A stretch of DNA of 64,000 nt from CAZGMC01 sp964526565 (GCA_964526565.1 CAZGMC010000005.1:1-64000), one strand, 5' to 3'. Counted from the stretch's first letter, positions 37,073 through 45,449 are shown. Notes: generated by a model from the letters alone, not told the origin. Translations and numbers: made by a program.

Positions 37073-37206
37073 GGGGGCCGGTGAAGGCTGGTAGCTTGCA
37101 GCGTATTCGCCGGAATGTTGTTCGCAATGACTGATTTCGACAAAAGCATTTCCACTTCGGCCAGTCTCACTGTTTCCATTCTGCGAACGCCCTCAAGAAA
37201 ATGTCT

Positions 37207-37224
37207 TCCCCGCGCAAGCGGGGA
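37207..37224. repeat. REP-like palindrome
   Basis: tccccgc-gcaa-gcgggga is a perfect 7-bp hairpin with a GCAA loop, the form of a REP unit. A second, 8-bp version lies at 38703-38731. The interval 37073-37343 holds no other feature. Confidence 0.6.
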
Positions 37225-37343
37225 CCTCGCCGGCATTTGAACGGCCCCCCAAAATCGGCGGAGCGGATCGCTTGATTTTCCACTTTGCGGCGCATCCGAC
37301 AGGCACTGGCAAGCGACGTGTGTCACTGCACCTGAGCAGCCCG

Positions 37344-38051
37344 TCACCGTCGCACGATCTCGGTTCCCGCTCCGGTGCGCTGCTGCCAGCCGGCGCGTTC
37401 CAGTTCGGGGTCGGTGTGGGCCTCGTCGGGCCAGCCGACGCACAGCAGCGCGGTGAACGCCCATGCGGGCGGCACGTCCAGCTCGGCGGCCAGCGGTTCC
37501 GGCTCCAGGATCGACACCCAGCCGACGCCGACCCCGTGGCAGCGCGCCGCCAGCCAGAAGGTGTGCACCGCCGTCACGGTGGAATAGCGCAGCGTCTCCG
37601 GCATGGTGCGGCGGCCCAGGCCGTGGCCCTGGGCGGTGCCCTCGTCGGTGAACACGGCCAGCACCAGCGGCGCCTCGGCCAGGCCCGACAGCTTCAGCCC
37701 GGCATAGAGCTGCGCCCGCTCGCCGCGATAGCCGGCCAGCGCCTCGCCATTGGCGCGGCGGAAGTTGTCGAGCACGGCGCGGCGCCGCGCCGGCGTCTCG
37801 ACCAGGACGAAGCGCCACGGCTGGCTGTTGCCGACCGACGGCGCCAAGGCGGTCGCCGCCATGATCTCCTCGACCAGTGCCGGCGGCACCGGGTCGGTGC
37901 GGAACCGCCGCACGTCGCGGCGCCAGCGCAGCAGGGTAAGAAAGCCGTCCCGGAAGGCGGCGTCGAACTCCGGTCCGGCCGCCGGCGCCTGACCCGTGGC
38001 GGGCGGCGTTGCGATTGCCGGCGCGACCGTGGGCTTGGCGGCGGGGCGCAT
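37344..38051 (-). CDS. bluB: 5,6-dimethylbenzimidazole synthase
   Basis: A 235-residue nitroreductase-fold enzyme that cuts FMNH2 with O2 to make the lower ligand of cobalamin. The BluB signatures are present: RWRRDVRRFRTDPVP, APSVGNSQPWRFVLVETP, YSTVTAVHTFWLAARCHGVG and VGWVSILEPEPLAAELDVP. The first 25 residues are a Pro/Ala-rich extension, and the start could be later. It follows the rubredoxin gene by 9 nt, an unusual operon. cobS lies 15 kb away. Confidence 0.9.
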   Translation of the reverse strand: MRPAAKPTVAPAIATPPATGQAPAAGPEFDAAFRDGFLTLLRWRRDVRRFRTDPVPPALVEEIMAATALAPSVGNSQPWRFVLVETPARRRAVLDNFRRANGEALAGYRGERAQLYAGLKLSGLAEAPLVLAVFTDEGTAQGHGLGRRTMPETLRYSTVTAVHTFWLAARCHGVGVGWVSILEPEPLAAELDVPPAWAFTALLCVGWPDEAHTDPELERAGWQQRTGAGTEIVRR

Positions 38052-38060
38052 GGCGCTGCC

Positions 38061-38369
38061 CTAGCCCAGCGGGATGAAACGGGCCTTGCCGGCGGCGCAG
38101 ACCGGGCAGACCCAGTCGTCCGGCAGGTCGGCGAACGGCGTGCCCGGCGCGATGCCGCCAGCCGGGTTGCCGCGCGCCGGATCATAGACGTACGGCAGGC
38201 AGTGCGGCTCGATGCAGATGTAGCGCTGCTCCGCCGCCGCCGCGGCGCGCGCCGGCCGGGCACCGGCGGCAAGGCCGAGGGAGGCGGCAGCCCCGCCGGC
38301 GAGCAGGCCGAGCAGGCGACGGCGGCCGGGGGCGTCGGCGGGGGCAGTGCAGATGCGGCGTGGGGGCAT
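38061..38369 (-). CDS. Exported rubredoxin with CX4C first motif
   Basis: A 102-residue protein. A basic N-terminus and hydrophobic stretch (GRRRLLGLLAGGAAASLGLA) make a Tat-like signal; then the rubredoxin domain: YICIEPHCLPYVYDPARGNP and FADLPDDWVCPVCAAGKARF. The second Cys pair is the normal CPVC, but the first is C-IEPH-C rather than CX2C, as reported for Desulfovibrio Rd-2. GGAGGAG upstream of ATG 38369 supports this start. Electron carrier in the periplasm or on the membrane; partner unknown. Confidence 0.82.
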   Translation of the reverse strand: MPPRRICTAPADAPGRRRLLGLLAGGAAASLGLAAGARPARAAAAAEQRYICIEPHCLPYVYDPARGNPAGGIAPGTPFADLPDDWVCPVCAAGKARFIPLG

Positions 38370-38433
38370 GCGGAACGGTCTCCTCCGGCCGGATCGGGCG
38401 GCGCCATCCTGCCGCCGCCGTGCACGGCCCGCC

Positions 38434-38447
38434 GTGATCCGGATCAA
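38434..38447 (-). promoter_or_regulatory. FNR/FixK-type binding site
   Basis: Read on the minus strand, TTGAT-CCGG-ATCAC matches the FNR/FixK consensus TTGAT-N4-ATCAA at nine of ten positions. The centre is 71 nt upstream of the rubredoxin ATG, which would place a class II start site about 30 nt before it. Confidence 0.6.
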
Positions 38448-38702
38448 GGGCGAGCGCCGCGGCGCCTTCGATCAGCGGCGACCATGCGCCGCGGCGGCGC
38501 CGGCGACAACCCCTGCCGGGGCAGGCCCGTCCGCGGCCGCGCGTGCCCGACAAGGCCGGCTCTGCGCGATCGGCGAGGACGGCACCGTGAAGAAATCCGC
38601 CGCCGGGATCGCAGCGAGACCATGGCGCAAGGTGGCGAGGGCATGCGGCGGGCGTCGCTTGCGCTCCGGCCGCCCTACGCTCTTGCCATCAAGATTGGTC
38701 AT

Positions 38703-38731
38703 CCCCGCGAAGCCCGCGTTGGCGCGGGGAC
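38703..38731. repeat. REP-like palindrome
   Basis: tccccgcg/cgcgggga, an 8-bp perfect inverted repeat with a 13-nt loop, related to that at 37207. Confidence 0.55.
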
Positions 38732-38814
38732 GATACTCTTGGTCGAACGAATCGCCCCGGTTGATCCAGCAGATGGGCGAGCGATGCCGGACACTCCCTG
38801 CCAGGCTCTGGTTG

Positions 38815-39024
38815 CCAGGCTCTGGTCGGGCGAAACACATCCTTGCCCATGGGAATATAATCCCTTAATNNNNNNNNNNNNNNNNNNNNNNNNNNNNNNN
38901 NNNNNNNNNNNNNNNNNNNNNNNNNNNNNNNNNNNNNNNNNNNNNNNNNNNNNNNNNNNNNNNNNNNNNCCAGGCTCTGGTCGGGCGAAACACATCCTTG
39001 CCCATGGGAATATAATCCCTTAAT
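38815..39024. repeat. 55-bp direct repeat flanking assembly gap 2
   Basis: 38815-38869 and 38970-39024 are identical over 55 bp and enclose 100 N. A partial copy (ccaggctctggtt) starts at 38801. The gap probably hides more copies of the unit. Confidence 0.95.
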
Positions 39025-39043
39025 GTGTGCTGCTGTGGACCAT

Positions 39044-39107
39044 GACGAGGGCAGGCGGCGACGAGGGCAGGCGGCGACGAGGGCAGGCGGCGACGAGGGC
39101 AGGCGGC
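39044..39107. repeat. 16-bp tandem repeat x4
   Basis: Four perfect copies of gacgagggcaggcggc lie just right of gap 2. No gene was found in the whole interval 38370-39484. Confidence 0.95.
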
Positions 39108-39222
39108 CATGCGCATTCGCCCGGACGGCTCGATTTCATGCGCAAACGAGCAGCCGGCGCCGGCCGGCGCCGGGAGGTGTCGCCGGGCGTCGGCCGGATG
39201 AATGCACCACGCGGCGTTTCAC

Positions 39223-39401
39223 GTTGCAGCTGTTGCGGAAAAGGAGAATCCCAATCAGGTCAACGGGTTCCTGCGCAACACGATGGTTGCGCAGCGTCGC
39301 GCCGGAGGCACACATGCACCATCCGCGACTCCCGTTGCACCTGTTGCGCGTGACGAAAAACTCTCTCAAATCAGGGAATTACCATGCAACAGACGGGTTG
39401 C
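39223..39401. repeat. GTTGC/GCAAC motif array with 111-bp period
   Basis: GTTGC-N4-GTTGC at 39223-39236 and again at 39334-39347, and GCAAC-N6-GTTGC at 39275-39290 and again at 39386-39401. Both pairs recur exactly 111 bp apart, though the sequence between them has diverged. The array lies upstream of no plus-strand gene and beyond the end of the M16 pair. A binding array or a degraded repeat unit are both possible. Confidence 0.65.
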
Positions 39402-39484
39402 GACCCGATGCGCCGGCAGTGTGCCCAAGAGCAGCGCCACCGCCCGGGTGCTCCCAGCCCCGGCTTCTGACCCGCCGCCGACGC

Positions 39485-40882
39485 TCAGCCGTCGCCGCCG
39501 GCCAGTTCGCGTTCGGCCAGGGCGGCCGCCGTGGTGCGCAGCTCCGGCCGGAAACCGGCCGGGGCGCCGGCCACAATGACCGTCAGCGCGTCGGGGGCGA
39601 GCAGCTCGGCGGCGACGCGGTTGACGTCGTCCAGCGTCACCGCCTCGATCAGGGCGTTGCGCCGGTTGACGTAGTCGATGCCGAGCCGATCGAGCTGCAC
39701 CGAGCGCAGCACCGAGGCGATGCGGTCGGTGGAGGTGAACCGCAGCGGGTACGACCCGGTCAGGAACGTCCTGGCGTCCTCCAGCTCTGCCGCGGTCACG
39801 CCGTTCTCCGCCACGTCGCGCCAGATGTCGCGGATGGCGGCGATCGCCTCCTCGACATTGGCGTTGGATGTGGCGCCGCCGGCCAGCATGACGCTGGCAT
39901 GGTCGAAGTCGGCCAGGCTGCTGTACATGCCGTAGGTCAGGCCGCGCTCCTCGCGCAGCACCCGGTTCAGCCGCGACGTGAACCCGCTGCCGCCGATGAT
40001 GTGGTTCAGCACATGGGCGGCATAGTAGTCGGGGTCGAGCCGGTCGATGCCGGGCTGGGTGACCAGCAGCACGCTCTGCGGCCCGGCCCGCTCGACCAGG
40101 ATCTCGGCACCCTGGGCGGCCGGCGTGGTGTCGGCCAGCGCCGCCGGCGCCGCCGCGGCCGGCAGGCCGCCGAACACCTCGTCCAGCACCATGCCCAGCC
40201 GGTCGGGCGTGATGTCGCCGGTGACCGCCACGACCAGGTTGTCCCGCGCCAGGCGGCGGTCGACGAAGCCGCGCAGGTCGTCGATGGTGATGGCGGTCAG
40301 GCTGGCCGCGGTGCCGCGCGACGGCCGGCCATAGGGATGGTCGGGGAAGGCCGCGTCGAACCAGGCGCGGCGCGTCATCCAGCCGGGGTCGGCGACGCGG
40401 CTGCGGATCTGGGCCAGCACGGCGGCGCGCATGCGGGCCACCGCATCGGCGTCGAAGCGCGGCTCGGTCAAGGCCAGGCGCAGCAGGTCGAACGCCTCAT
40501 CGGCGTTCGGCGTGACCGTCTTCAGGCTGCCGTAGAAGGCATCCACCCCGGCGTCGAACGACAGGTCGATGGCCAGGTCGCTCAGCCGCTGCTGGAACGC
40601 GACGCTGCGGATGTCACCCGCCCCTTCGTCCAGCAGGACGGAGACCAGGTTGGCCAGGCCCTCGCGCCCCTCGGGATCGAGTGCCGTGCCGCCGCGGAAG
40701 GCGAAGGCCATGGAGACGACCGGCACGGTGTGGTCTTCGACCAGCCATGCCGCGATGCCGCCGGGGCTCTCGACCCGCTGGATGTCGATCGCCCGCGCCG
40801 GTGCCGCCGCCAGCAGCAGGCCCAGCGCCACAAGAGCGGCGGTCAGGACGCCGGCGCGCCCGGCATGAATGGCGGCGTTCAT
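39485..40882 (-). CDS. M16 peptidase-like protein, non-catalytic partner
   Basis: A 465-residue exported protein (signal-like AALVALGLLLAAAPARA). Two M16 domains are visible, but the zinc motif HxxEH of the first is replaced (GREGLANLVSVLLDEGAGD), so it is the non-catalytic member of an M16 heterodimer. The glycine-rich ERGLTYGMYSSLADF region of the second domain fits. Its ATG overlaps the stop of the catalytic partner by 4 nt. Confidence 0.9.
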   Translation of the reverse strand: MNAAIHAGRAGVLTAALVALGLLLAAAPARAIDIQRVESPGGIAAWLVEDHTVPVVSMAFAFRGGTALDPEGREGLANLVSVLLDEGAGDIRSVAFQQRLSDLAIDLSFDAGVDAFYGSLKTVTPNADEAFDLLRLALTEPRFDADAVARMRAAVLAQIRSRVADPGWMTRRAWFDAAFPDHPYGRPSRGTAASLTAITIDDLRGFVDRRLARDNLVVAVTGDITPDRLGMVLDEVFGGLPAAAAPAALADTTPAAQGAEILVERAGPQSVLLVTQPGIDRLDPDYYAAHVLNHIIGGSGFTSRLNRVLREERGLTYGMYSSLADFDHASVMLAGGATSNANVEEAIAAIRDIWRDVAENGVTAAELEDARTFLTGSYPLRFTSTDRIASVLRSVQLDRLGIDYVNRRNALIEAVTLDDVNRVAAELLAPDALTVIVAGAPAGFRPELRTTAAALAERELAGGDG

Positions 40883-42342
40883 CGGCCTGCCTCCTCGATG
40901 GCGGTGGCCGGTACCGGCGGGGCGCCGGCGTCGGGCCCGGCGGCGGGCGGCATCAGGGCGACGTCGCCGGCGGTCGGCAGCAGGCGGCCGGTGACCGAGC
41001 GCTCCACCTGCAGCACCTGCCGCGCCGCCGCCATCACCTGTTCGGCGGTGACGGCGCGGATGCGCTCCGGCCAAGTCTGGACCTCGTCCAGCGGCCGGCC
41101 GATGGCCAGCGCCGTGCCGATGGTGCGCGCCGGGCCGCCCAGGCTGTCACGGGCATAGACGGCATGCGTGGCCAGCCGTTCACGCGCCGCCACAAGCTCC
41201 TGCGGCTCGATCCCCTCGTCCAGCAGCCGGGCGATCTCGGCATCGACCGCCGCCTGCACGTCGTCGAGGGCAGCGCCGGCGCCCGGCGTGACGAACACGG
41301 CGAACATGCTGTGGTCCAGGTCACTGGACGAGTAGTGGGAGCCGGCACCGACGGCCACGCCCTGGTCGACCACCAGCGCGCGGTACAGCCGGCTGCTGGC
41401 GCCGGCGCCCAGGATCTCGTTGAGCACCTGCACGGCATAGGGATCGCCGCCGGCGGGCTCGCCATAGCTCGGCGCCACATAGAAGCGCCGCCAGCTCGGC
41501 TGCTGCACGCCGTCGTCGCGGACCACGACGCTGCGCTCCGCCGCCAGGTCGGGTTCGCGCGGGCGGACGCGCGCGGGCACCGGCCGCGCCGGGATGGCGC
41601 CGTAGGTGCGCTCGGCCAGCGGCCGCAGCGTCCCGGCATCGATGTCGCCGGACACGACCAGCACGGCGTTGTTGGGCGTGTACCAGGTCCGGTAGAAGGC
41701 CATGGCGTCGTCCAGGGTCAGGTCGTCGATCTCGTGCGCCCAACCGATGATCGGCGTACCATAGGGGTGGTTCTGGAACAGGGCGGAGATCATCTGCTCG
41801 TTGAGGCGGGCCGACGGGTCGTTGTCGATGCGCTGGCGCCGTTCCTCGACGATGACGTCGCGCTCGATCAGGGCCCGCTCCGCGGTCAGCGCCAGGCCGG
41901 CCATGCGGTCGGCCTCCAGCTCCATCATCAGCGGCAGACGATCGACAGCGACGTTCTGGTAGTAGGCCGTGTAGTCCCAGCTGGTGAAGGCGTTCTGCTC
42001 GCCGCCATTGCGGGCGACGATCTCGCTGAACTCGCCCTCCGGCACGTCATCGGTGCCCAGGAACATCAGGTGTTCCAGGAAGTGGGCCACGCCCGACCGG
42101 CCCGGCGGCTCGTCGGCGGCGCCGACCCGGTACCAGACCATGTGGCTGACCACCGGCGCCGTGCGGTTGGTCACGACGACGACCTGCATGCCATTGTCCA
42201 GCGTGAACGTCTCGGCGTCGAACACGCGCGCCGCCGCCGGCGCGGCAAAGGCCCACAGGAACAAGGCGCCGACGGCAAGACCGACGCGCGCCAGACGGGA
42301 CAGACCCGGCACAGACCACCTCCCACTCTGAAACCCGGTCAT
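40879..42342 (-). CDS. M16 family zinc metallopeptidase
   Basis: A 487-residue exported peptidase (LAVGALFLWAFAAPAAARV signal). The inverted zinc motif HFLEH with downstream Glu is in GVAHFLEHLMFLGTDDVPEG and ALIERDVIVEERRQ. It works with the overlapping partner gene as in other bacterial M16 pairs, degrading peptides in the periplasm. Such pairs often lie next to DUF3035-lspA-ileS in alphaproteobacteria; here an oxidoreductase and TetR gene and gap 3 come between. Confidence 0.92.
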   Translation of the reverse strand: MTGFQSGRWSVPGLSRLARVGLAVGALFLWAFAAPAAARVFDAETFTLDNGMQVVVVTNRTAPVVSHMVWYRVGAADEPPGRSGVAHFLEHLMFLGTDDVPEGEFSEIVARNGGEQNAFTSWDYTAYYQNVAVDRLPLMMELEADRMAGLALTAERALIERDVIVEERRQRIDNDPSARLNEQMISALFQNHPYGTPIIGWAHEIDDLTLDDAMAFYRTWYTPNNAVLVVSGDIDAGTLRPLAERTYGAIPARPVPARVRPREPDLAAERSVVVRDDGVQQPSWRRFYVAPSYGEPAGGDPYAVQVLNEILGAGASSRLYRALVVDQGVAVGAGSHYSSSDLDHSMFAVFVTPGAGAALDDVQAAVDAEIARLLDEGIEPQELVAARERLATHAVYARDSLGGPARTIGTALAIGRPLDEVQTWPERIRAVTAEQVMAAARQVLQVERSVTGRLLPTAGDVALMPPAAGPDAGAPPVPATAIEEAGR

Positions 42343-42439
42343 TCAACTGAGGTCGCCGCACGCGGAAATCAAACCGGCACGGGCATTTCGATCGTCCGGT
42401 CCACCGGTGCGGCCGGTTCCACCGATGGCGGGGACGGTC

Positions 42440-42470
42440 TCTTGAGCAATCACATATTCTTGAGCAATCA
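42440..42470. repeat. 13-bp direct repeat, 18-bp period
   Basis: tcttgagcaatca occurs at 42440-42452 and 42458-42470, between the M16 gene and the end of the oxidoreductase gene. Confidence 0.8.
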
Positions 42471-42480
42471 TATCGGCGCC

Positions 42481-44631
42481 CTAGAGGTCGAGTACGACCT
42501 TCCGGGGATCGGCCCCGGTTGCGGCGGGGACGGCGGAGCAGATCAGCACCCGGCCCTCGGGAACGTCGGCCTGCGGCGTCTGCCGGTAGGCGACAGTGCC
42601 CTGTACCAGCCCCGTGGCACAGGTGCCGCAGACGCCGTTGCGGCAGCCATAGGACGGGGCCAGGCCGTGCGCCTCGGCCAGCTCCAGCAGCGTGCCGGCC
42701 TCGGGCGTCCACGGCATCTCGAAGCCGGACGCGGCGAAGCCGACGACGGCCGCGGCGGCCGGCACCGGGCCGTCTCCGGCGGCGGCCGGACGTTCGTCCT
42801 CGGGACGCCGCCTGAGGGACGCCGGGCCGAAGGCTTCGGCGAGGATGCGGCCGTCGCGGACGCCGAGCCGGCGGAGCTGGTCGTAGAGGTCCTGCATGAA
42901 GCCGGTCGGGCCGCACAGAAAGAAGTCGTAGTCGTCCAGCGGCAGGATCCGCTGCAGCAGCGCCGTATCGATGCGCCCTTCAAGATAATTGTCGACGCCG
43001 GCCTGCGCTGCCGGGTCCGGCCGGCTGAGGACCGACACCACGGCGATGCGGCCGCCGGCCACGTCGGCCAGCGTCCGCGCCTCGTCAAAGAAGGCGCGGC
43101 GGCCGCGCGTGCGGGCGGCGTGCACGAAGATGGTCCGGCGGAAGGTCCGGGTCCGCAGGCCTTCCAGCACGACGTGGCGCAGCATGGCGATCATCGGCGT
43201 GATGCCGACGCCGCCCGACAGCAGCACGGCCGGGCGCTCCTCGCCGGCATCGATCGTGAAGGCCCCGGCCGGCGCCTTTGCCTCGAGCACGTCGCCGACC
43301 TTGACGCGGGCGTGCAGGTGGTTGGACACGCGGCCGGGCGCACCGGCGGGCGGCCGGGCATCCTCGCGCTGCACGCTGATTCGGTAGAGCGGGTCGGCCG
43401 GCGCGCTCGACAGGGTGTAGGTGCGGATCTGAGGTTCGCCGGCCTCGTCTGCCGGCACCCGGGCCGGCACCCGGGCCGGCACCCGGACGGTCAGGAACTG
43501 CCCGGCCGAGAAGCCGGGCAGGCCGTCGCCGTCGGCCGGTTCCAGGTGGAACGAGCGGATCGTCTCGCTCTCGTCGCTGATGCGGACCACGCGGTAGGGC
43601 CGCCAGGCAGTGCGGCGGGCCTCGGCGCGCAGCGCGGCCTCGGCCTCATCCCACGAGCCGGTCATCAGGGTGTTCGGGGAGTACTGGCCGAAGCGCCAGC
43701 GCAGCGGCAGGGCGCCGGGCAGCCGCAGGCCGTGGTCGAGGGTGAACCGCCACAGGCGCTCGGCCCCCTTGAAGGCGGCGACCTCCGGGCCGTCCCAGAC
43801 GATCGCCACGGTGCCAGTCAGCAGCAGCAGGTCGCCGGTCGCGAAGTCGACGAACAGCAGGCCGGCCTTCGGGTTGACCAGGAAATTGCCGAGCGTGTTG
43901 AAGTGGAAGTTGCCGACATAGTCGGGCACGGTCAGGGTGCGATCGTCGTCGCTGCGCACGAACCCCGGCCGGCCGCCGCGGTGGGAGGCGTCGACGCCGC
44001 CGGTCGGGTCGTCCGGGGCTGCCGGTGCTGCACTGGCGACGAAGAACGTGTCCGCCGCAGCGATCAGGGCGCGGGCGGCGTCGTCGAGTCGATCCAGCCG
44101 CTCTGGCGTGCCGCCGCCGGCATCGCCGGGATCGCGGACGAAGCCGAACGAGCGGGTCTGGATGTATTGCGGGCAGTTGCCGAAGGCCTGATCGACGGCA
44201 ATCGCGAACCCGCCGTCGCCGCCGCTCGCGACGTGCCCGCTCAGCCGGTTGCGGCGCCGCGAGTGGAACTCCAGGCCGAGCAGGCCAAGGGCGGCGCCGG
44301 GCCGCAGGTCGCCGGCCAGCGGGTCGCCCGGCAGCGGGCGGGCGCGGACCTCGAGCCGGCGCGGGTCGGGGCTGTGCAGGAAGCCCGGCTGCCCGGCCAG
44401 GATCGAGGCCCACGGCCGCCCCGCGTCATCCAGATGCCCGACCACGACGAATGGCAACTGCGCATAGAAGGCGCGATGCTGGTCCGGCATGTGGTCGCGG
44501 ATGATGCGGCGGCCGAACGACTCCATCCGTTCGCGCACGCCCAGGCGCGCCTGAATGTTTTGCTCGCCGCTGTGGAAGGGCGACGGATCGCGTGTCCAGG
44601 CAGTGTCCGTCATCGTCTGCACCATCGCCAT
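42481..44631 (-). CDS. PNPOx-like / flavin reductase / 2Fe-2S fusion oxidoreductase
   Basis: A 716-residue three-part protein. An N-terminal pyridoxamine-phosphate-oxidase-like FMN domain (AFYAQLPFVVVGHLDDAGRP to about residue 315) is fused to a ferredoxin-reductase module with the FAD motif RTYTLSS, the NAD motif LLSGGVGITPMIAMLR and FLCGPTGFMQDL, and ends in a plant-type 2Fe-2S domain (CRNGVCGTC plus a distal Cys). It probably shuttles electrons from NAD(P)H through flavins and 2Fe-2S to a redox substrate or defence against reactive compounds. A VPARVPAR repeat interrupts the reductase domain. Start at 44631 (M-A-M-V-Q) or 44613. Confidence 0.82.
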   Translation of the reverse strand: MAMVQTMTDTAWTRDPSPFHSGEQNIQARLGVRERMESFGRRIIRDHMPDQHRAFYAQLPFVVVGHLDDAGRPWASILAGQPGFLHSPDPRRLEVRARPLPGDPLAGDLRPGAALGLLGLEFHSRRRNRLSGHVASGGDGGFAIAVDQAFGNCPQYIQTRSFGFVRDPGDAGGGTPERLDRLDDAARALIAAADTFFVASAAPAAPDDPTGGVDASHRGGRPGFVRSDDDRTLTVPDYVGNFHFNTLGNFLVNPKAGLLFVDFATGDLLLLTGTVAIVWDGPEVAAFKGAERLWRFTLDHGLRLPGALPLRWRFGQYSPNTLMTGSWDEAEAALRAEARRTAWRPYRVVRISDESETIRSFHLEPADGDGLPGFSAGQFLTVRVPARVPARVPADEAGEPQIRTYTLSSAPADPLYRISVQREDARPPAGAPGRVSNHLHARVKVGDVLEAKAPAGAFTIDAGEERPAVLLSGGVGITPMIAMLRHVVLEGLRTRTFRRTIFVHAARTRGRRAFFDEARTLADVAGGRIAVVSVLSRPDPAAQAGVDNYLEGRIDTALLQRILPLDDYDFFLCGPTGFMQDLYDQLRRLGVRDGRILAEAFGPASLRRRPEDERPAAAGDGPVPAAAAVVGFAASGFEMPWTPEAGTLLELAEAHGLAPSYGCRNGVCGTCATGLVQGTVAYRQTPQADVPEGRVLICSAVPAATGADPRKVVLDL

Positions 44632-44644
44632 GCATCGGCCCTGA

Positions 44645-44687
44645 ACCGAACGATCGGTACAATAAGGCCGCTCAGCGAGGCTGTCAA
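44645..44687 (-). promoter_or_regulatory. Promoter with overlapping TetR-type operator
   Basis: On the minus strand TTGACA (44687-44682), a 17-bp spacer and TATTGT (44664-44659) are followed at once by the inverted repeat accga-tcgt-tcggt (44658-44645). The operator covers the transcription start of the oxidoreductase gene, 14-27 nt before its ATG. The adjacent TetR gene is the likely repressor. Confidence 0.7.
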
Positions 44688-44732
44688 GGGCCCGGCTGCG
44701 GGCGTGGCGGCCGCGGCCGTCGGGCCGGCAGC

Positions 44733-45290
44733 TCAGCCGAGCAGCCGCCCCGGCAGCTCGCGGACGGTGCGTTCGAACGGGTCGGGCGAGCCCAGACCCC
44801 GCGCCACGATCAGGGCACCCTGGAGGGCAATCACCGCATCCTCGCCGCGGCGCGCCGCCTCGTCGGGCGCCACCCCGGCGTCCACGGCCAGATCGCGAAA
44901 GGCATGCGCCAGATCGAGCAGCGCCTGCCGCACCGTGCCGCCGAACAGCACGCGCGCCTCGCCCGTCGCGAACAGATCCAGCAGGCAGGACGCCCGCCCG
45001 TGGTCGTAGAACTCCAAAAGCTTCCGCCCTGCCAGTTCAAGCCGCGCCTGCGGCGGCCCGGCGTCCTTGAGCGCACCGGCCACATGCTCGCCGATCCAGG
45101 CATTGGCCCGGTCGAGGACGGCGACGGCCATGTCCTCCTTGCCCCTGGGGAAATGGTGGTAGAGGCTGGACCGGCCGAGCCCCGTCGCCGCCGACAGGCG
45201 CTGCAGGCTCGCACCCTCATAGCCGTGCTGCCGGAACACCGCGGCGAGCCGGTCGATCACATCGTCCCTGCCCAGTTGCGGTGCCGGCAT
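44733..45290 (-). CDS. TetR-family transcriptional regulator
   Basis: A 185-residue protein. The N-terminal HTH spans about 12-48 (VFRQHGYEGASLQRLSAATG; RSSLYHHFPRGKEDM), with the LmrA/YxaF-type C-terminal ligand domain. It lies 101 nt upstream of the oxidoreductase gene in the same direction. With the operator at 44645-44658 it should repress that gene until a toxic or redox ligand binds. Confidence 0.88.
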   Translation of the reverse strand: MPAPQLGRDDVIDRLAAVFRQHGYEGASLQRLSAATGLGRSSLYHHFPRGKEDMAVAVLDRANAWIGEHVAGALKDAGPPQARLELAGRKLLEFYDHGRASCLLDLFATGEARVLFGGTVRQALLDLAHAFRDLAVDAGVAPDEAARRGEDAVIALQGALIVARGLGSPDPFERTVRELPGRLLG

Positions 45291-45310
45291 CGCCTCTGTC
45301 AGTCACCAGG

Positions 45311-45449
45311 GCCGCGGAAGGGGGCCGCGGAAGGGGNNNNNNNNNNNNNNNNNNNNNNNNNNNNNNNNNNNNNNNNNNNNNNNNNNNNNNNNNNNNNNNN
45401 NNNNNNNNNNNNNNNNNNNNNNNNNNNNNNNNNNNNGCCGCGGAAGGGC
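45311..45449. repeat. 13-bp tandem repeat split by assembly gap 3
   Basis: Two copies of gccgcggaagggg (45311-45323, 45324-45336) stand left of 100 N (45337-45436) and one variant copy (45437-45449) right of it. Confidence 0.93.

Noticed and set aside
38472..38840. Minus-strand 122-codon frame beside gap 2
   Set aside because: Overlaps the 55-bp repeat and REP-like palindrome; looks like a chance frame through repeats.
40681..45009. 1442-codon plus-strand open frame over the M16 and oxidoreductase genes
   Set aside because: No domain recognised; lies antisense to four clear genes.
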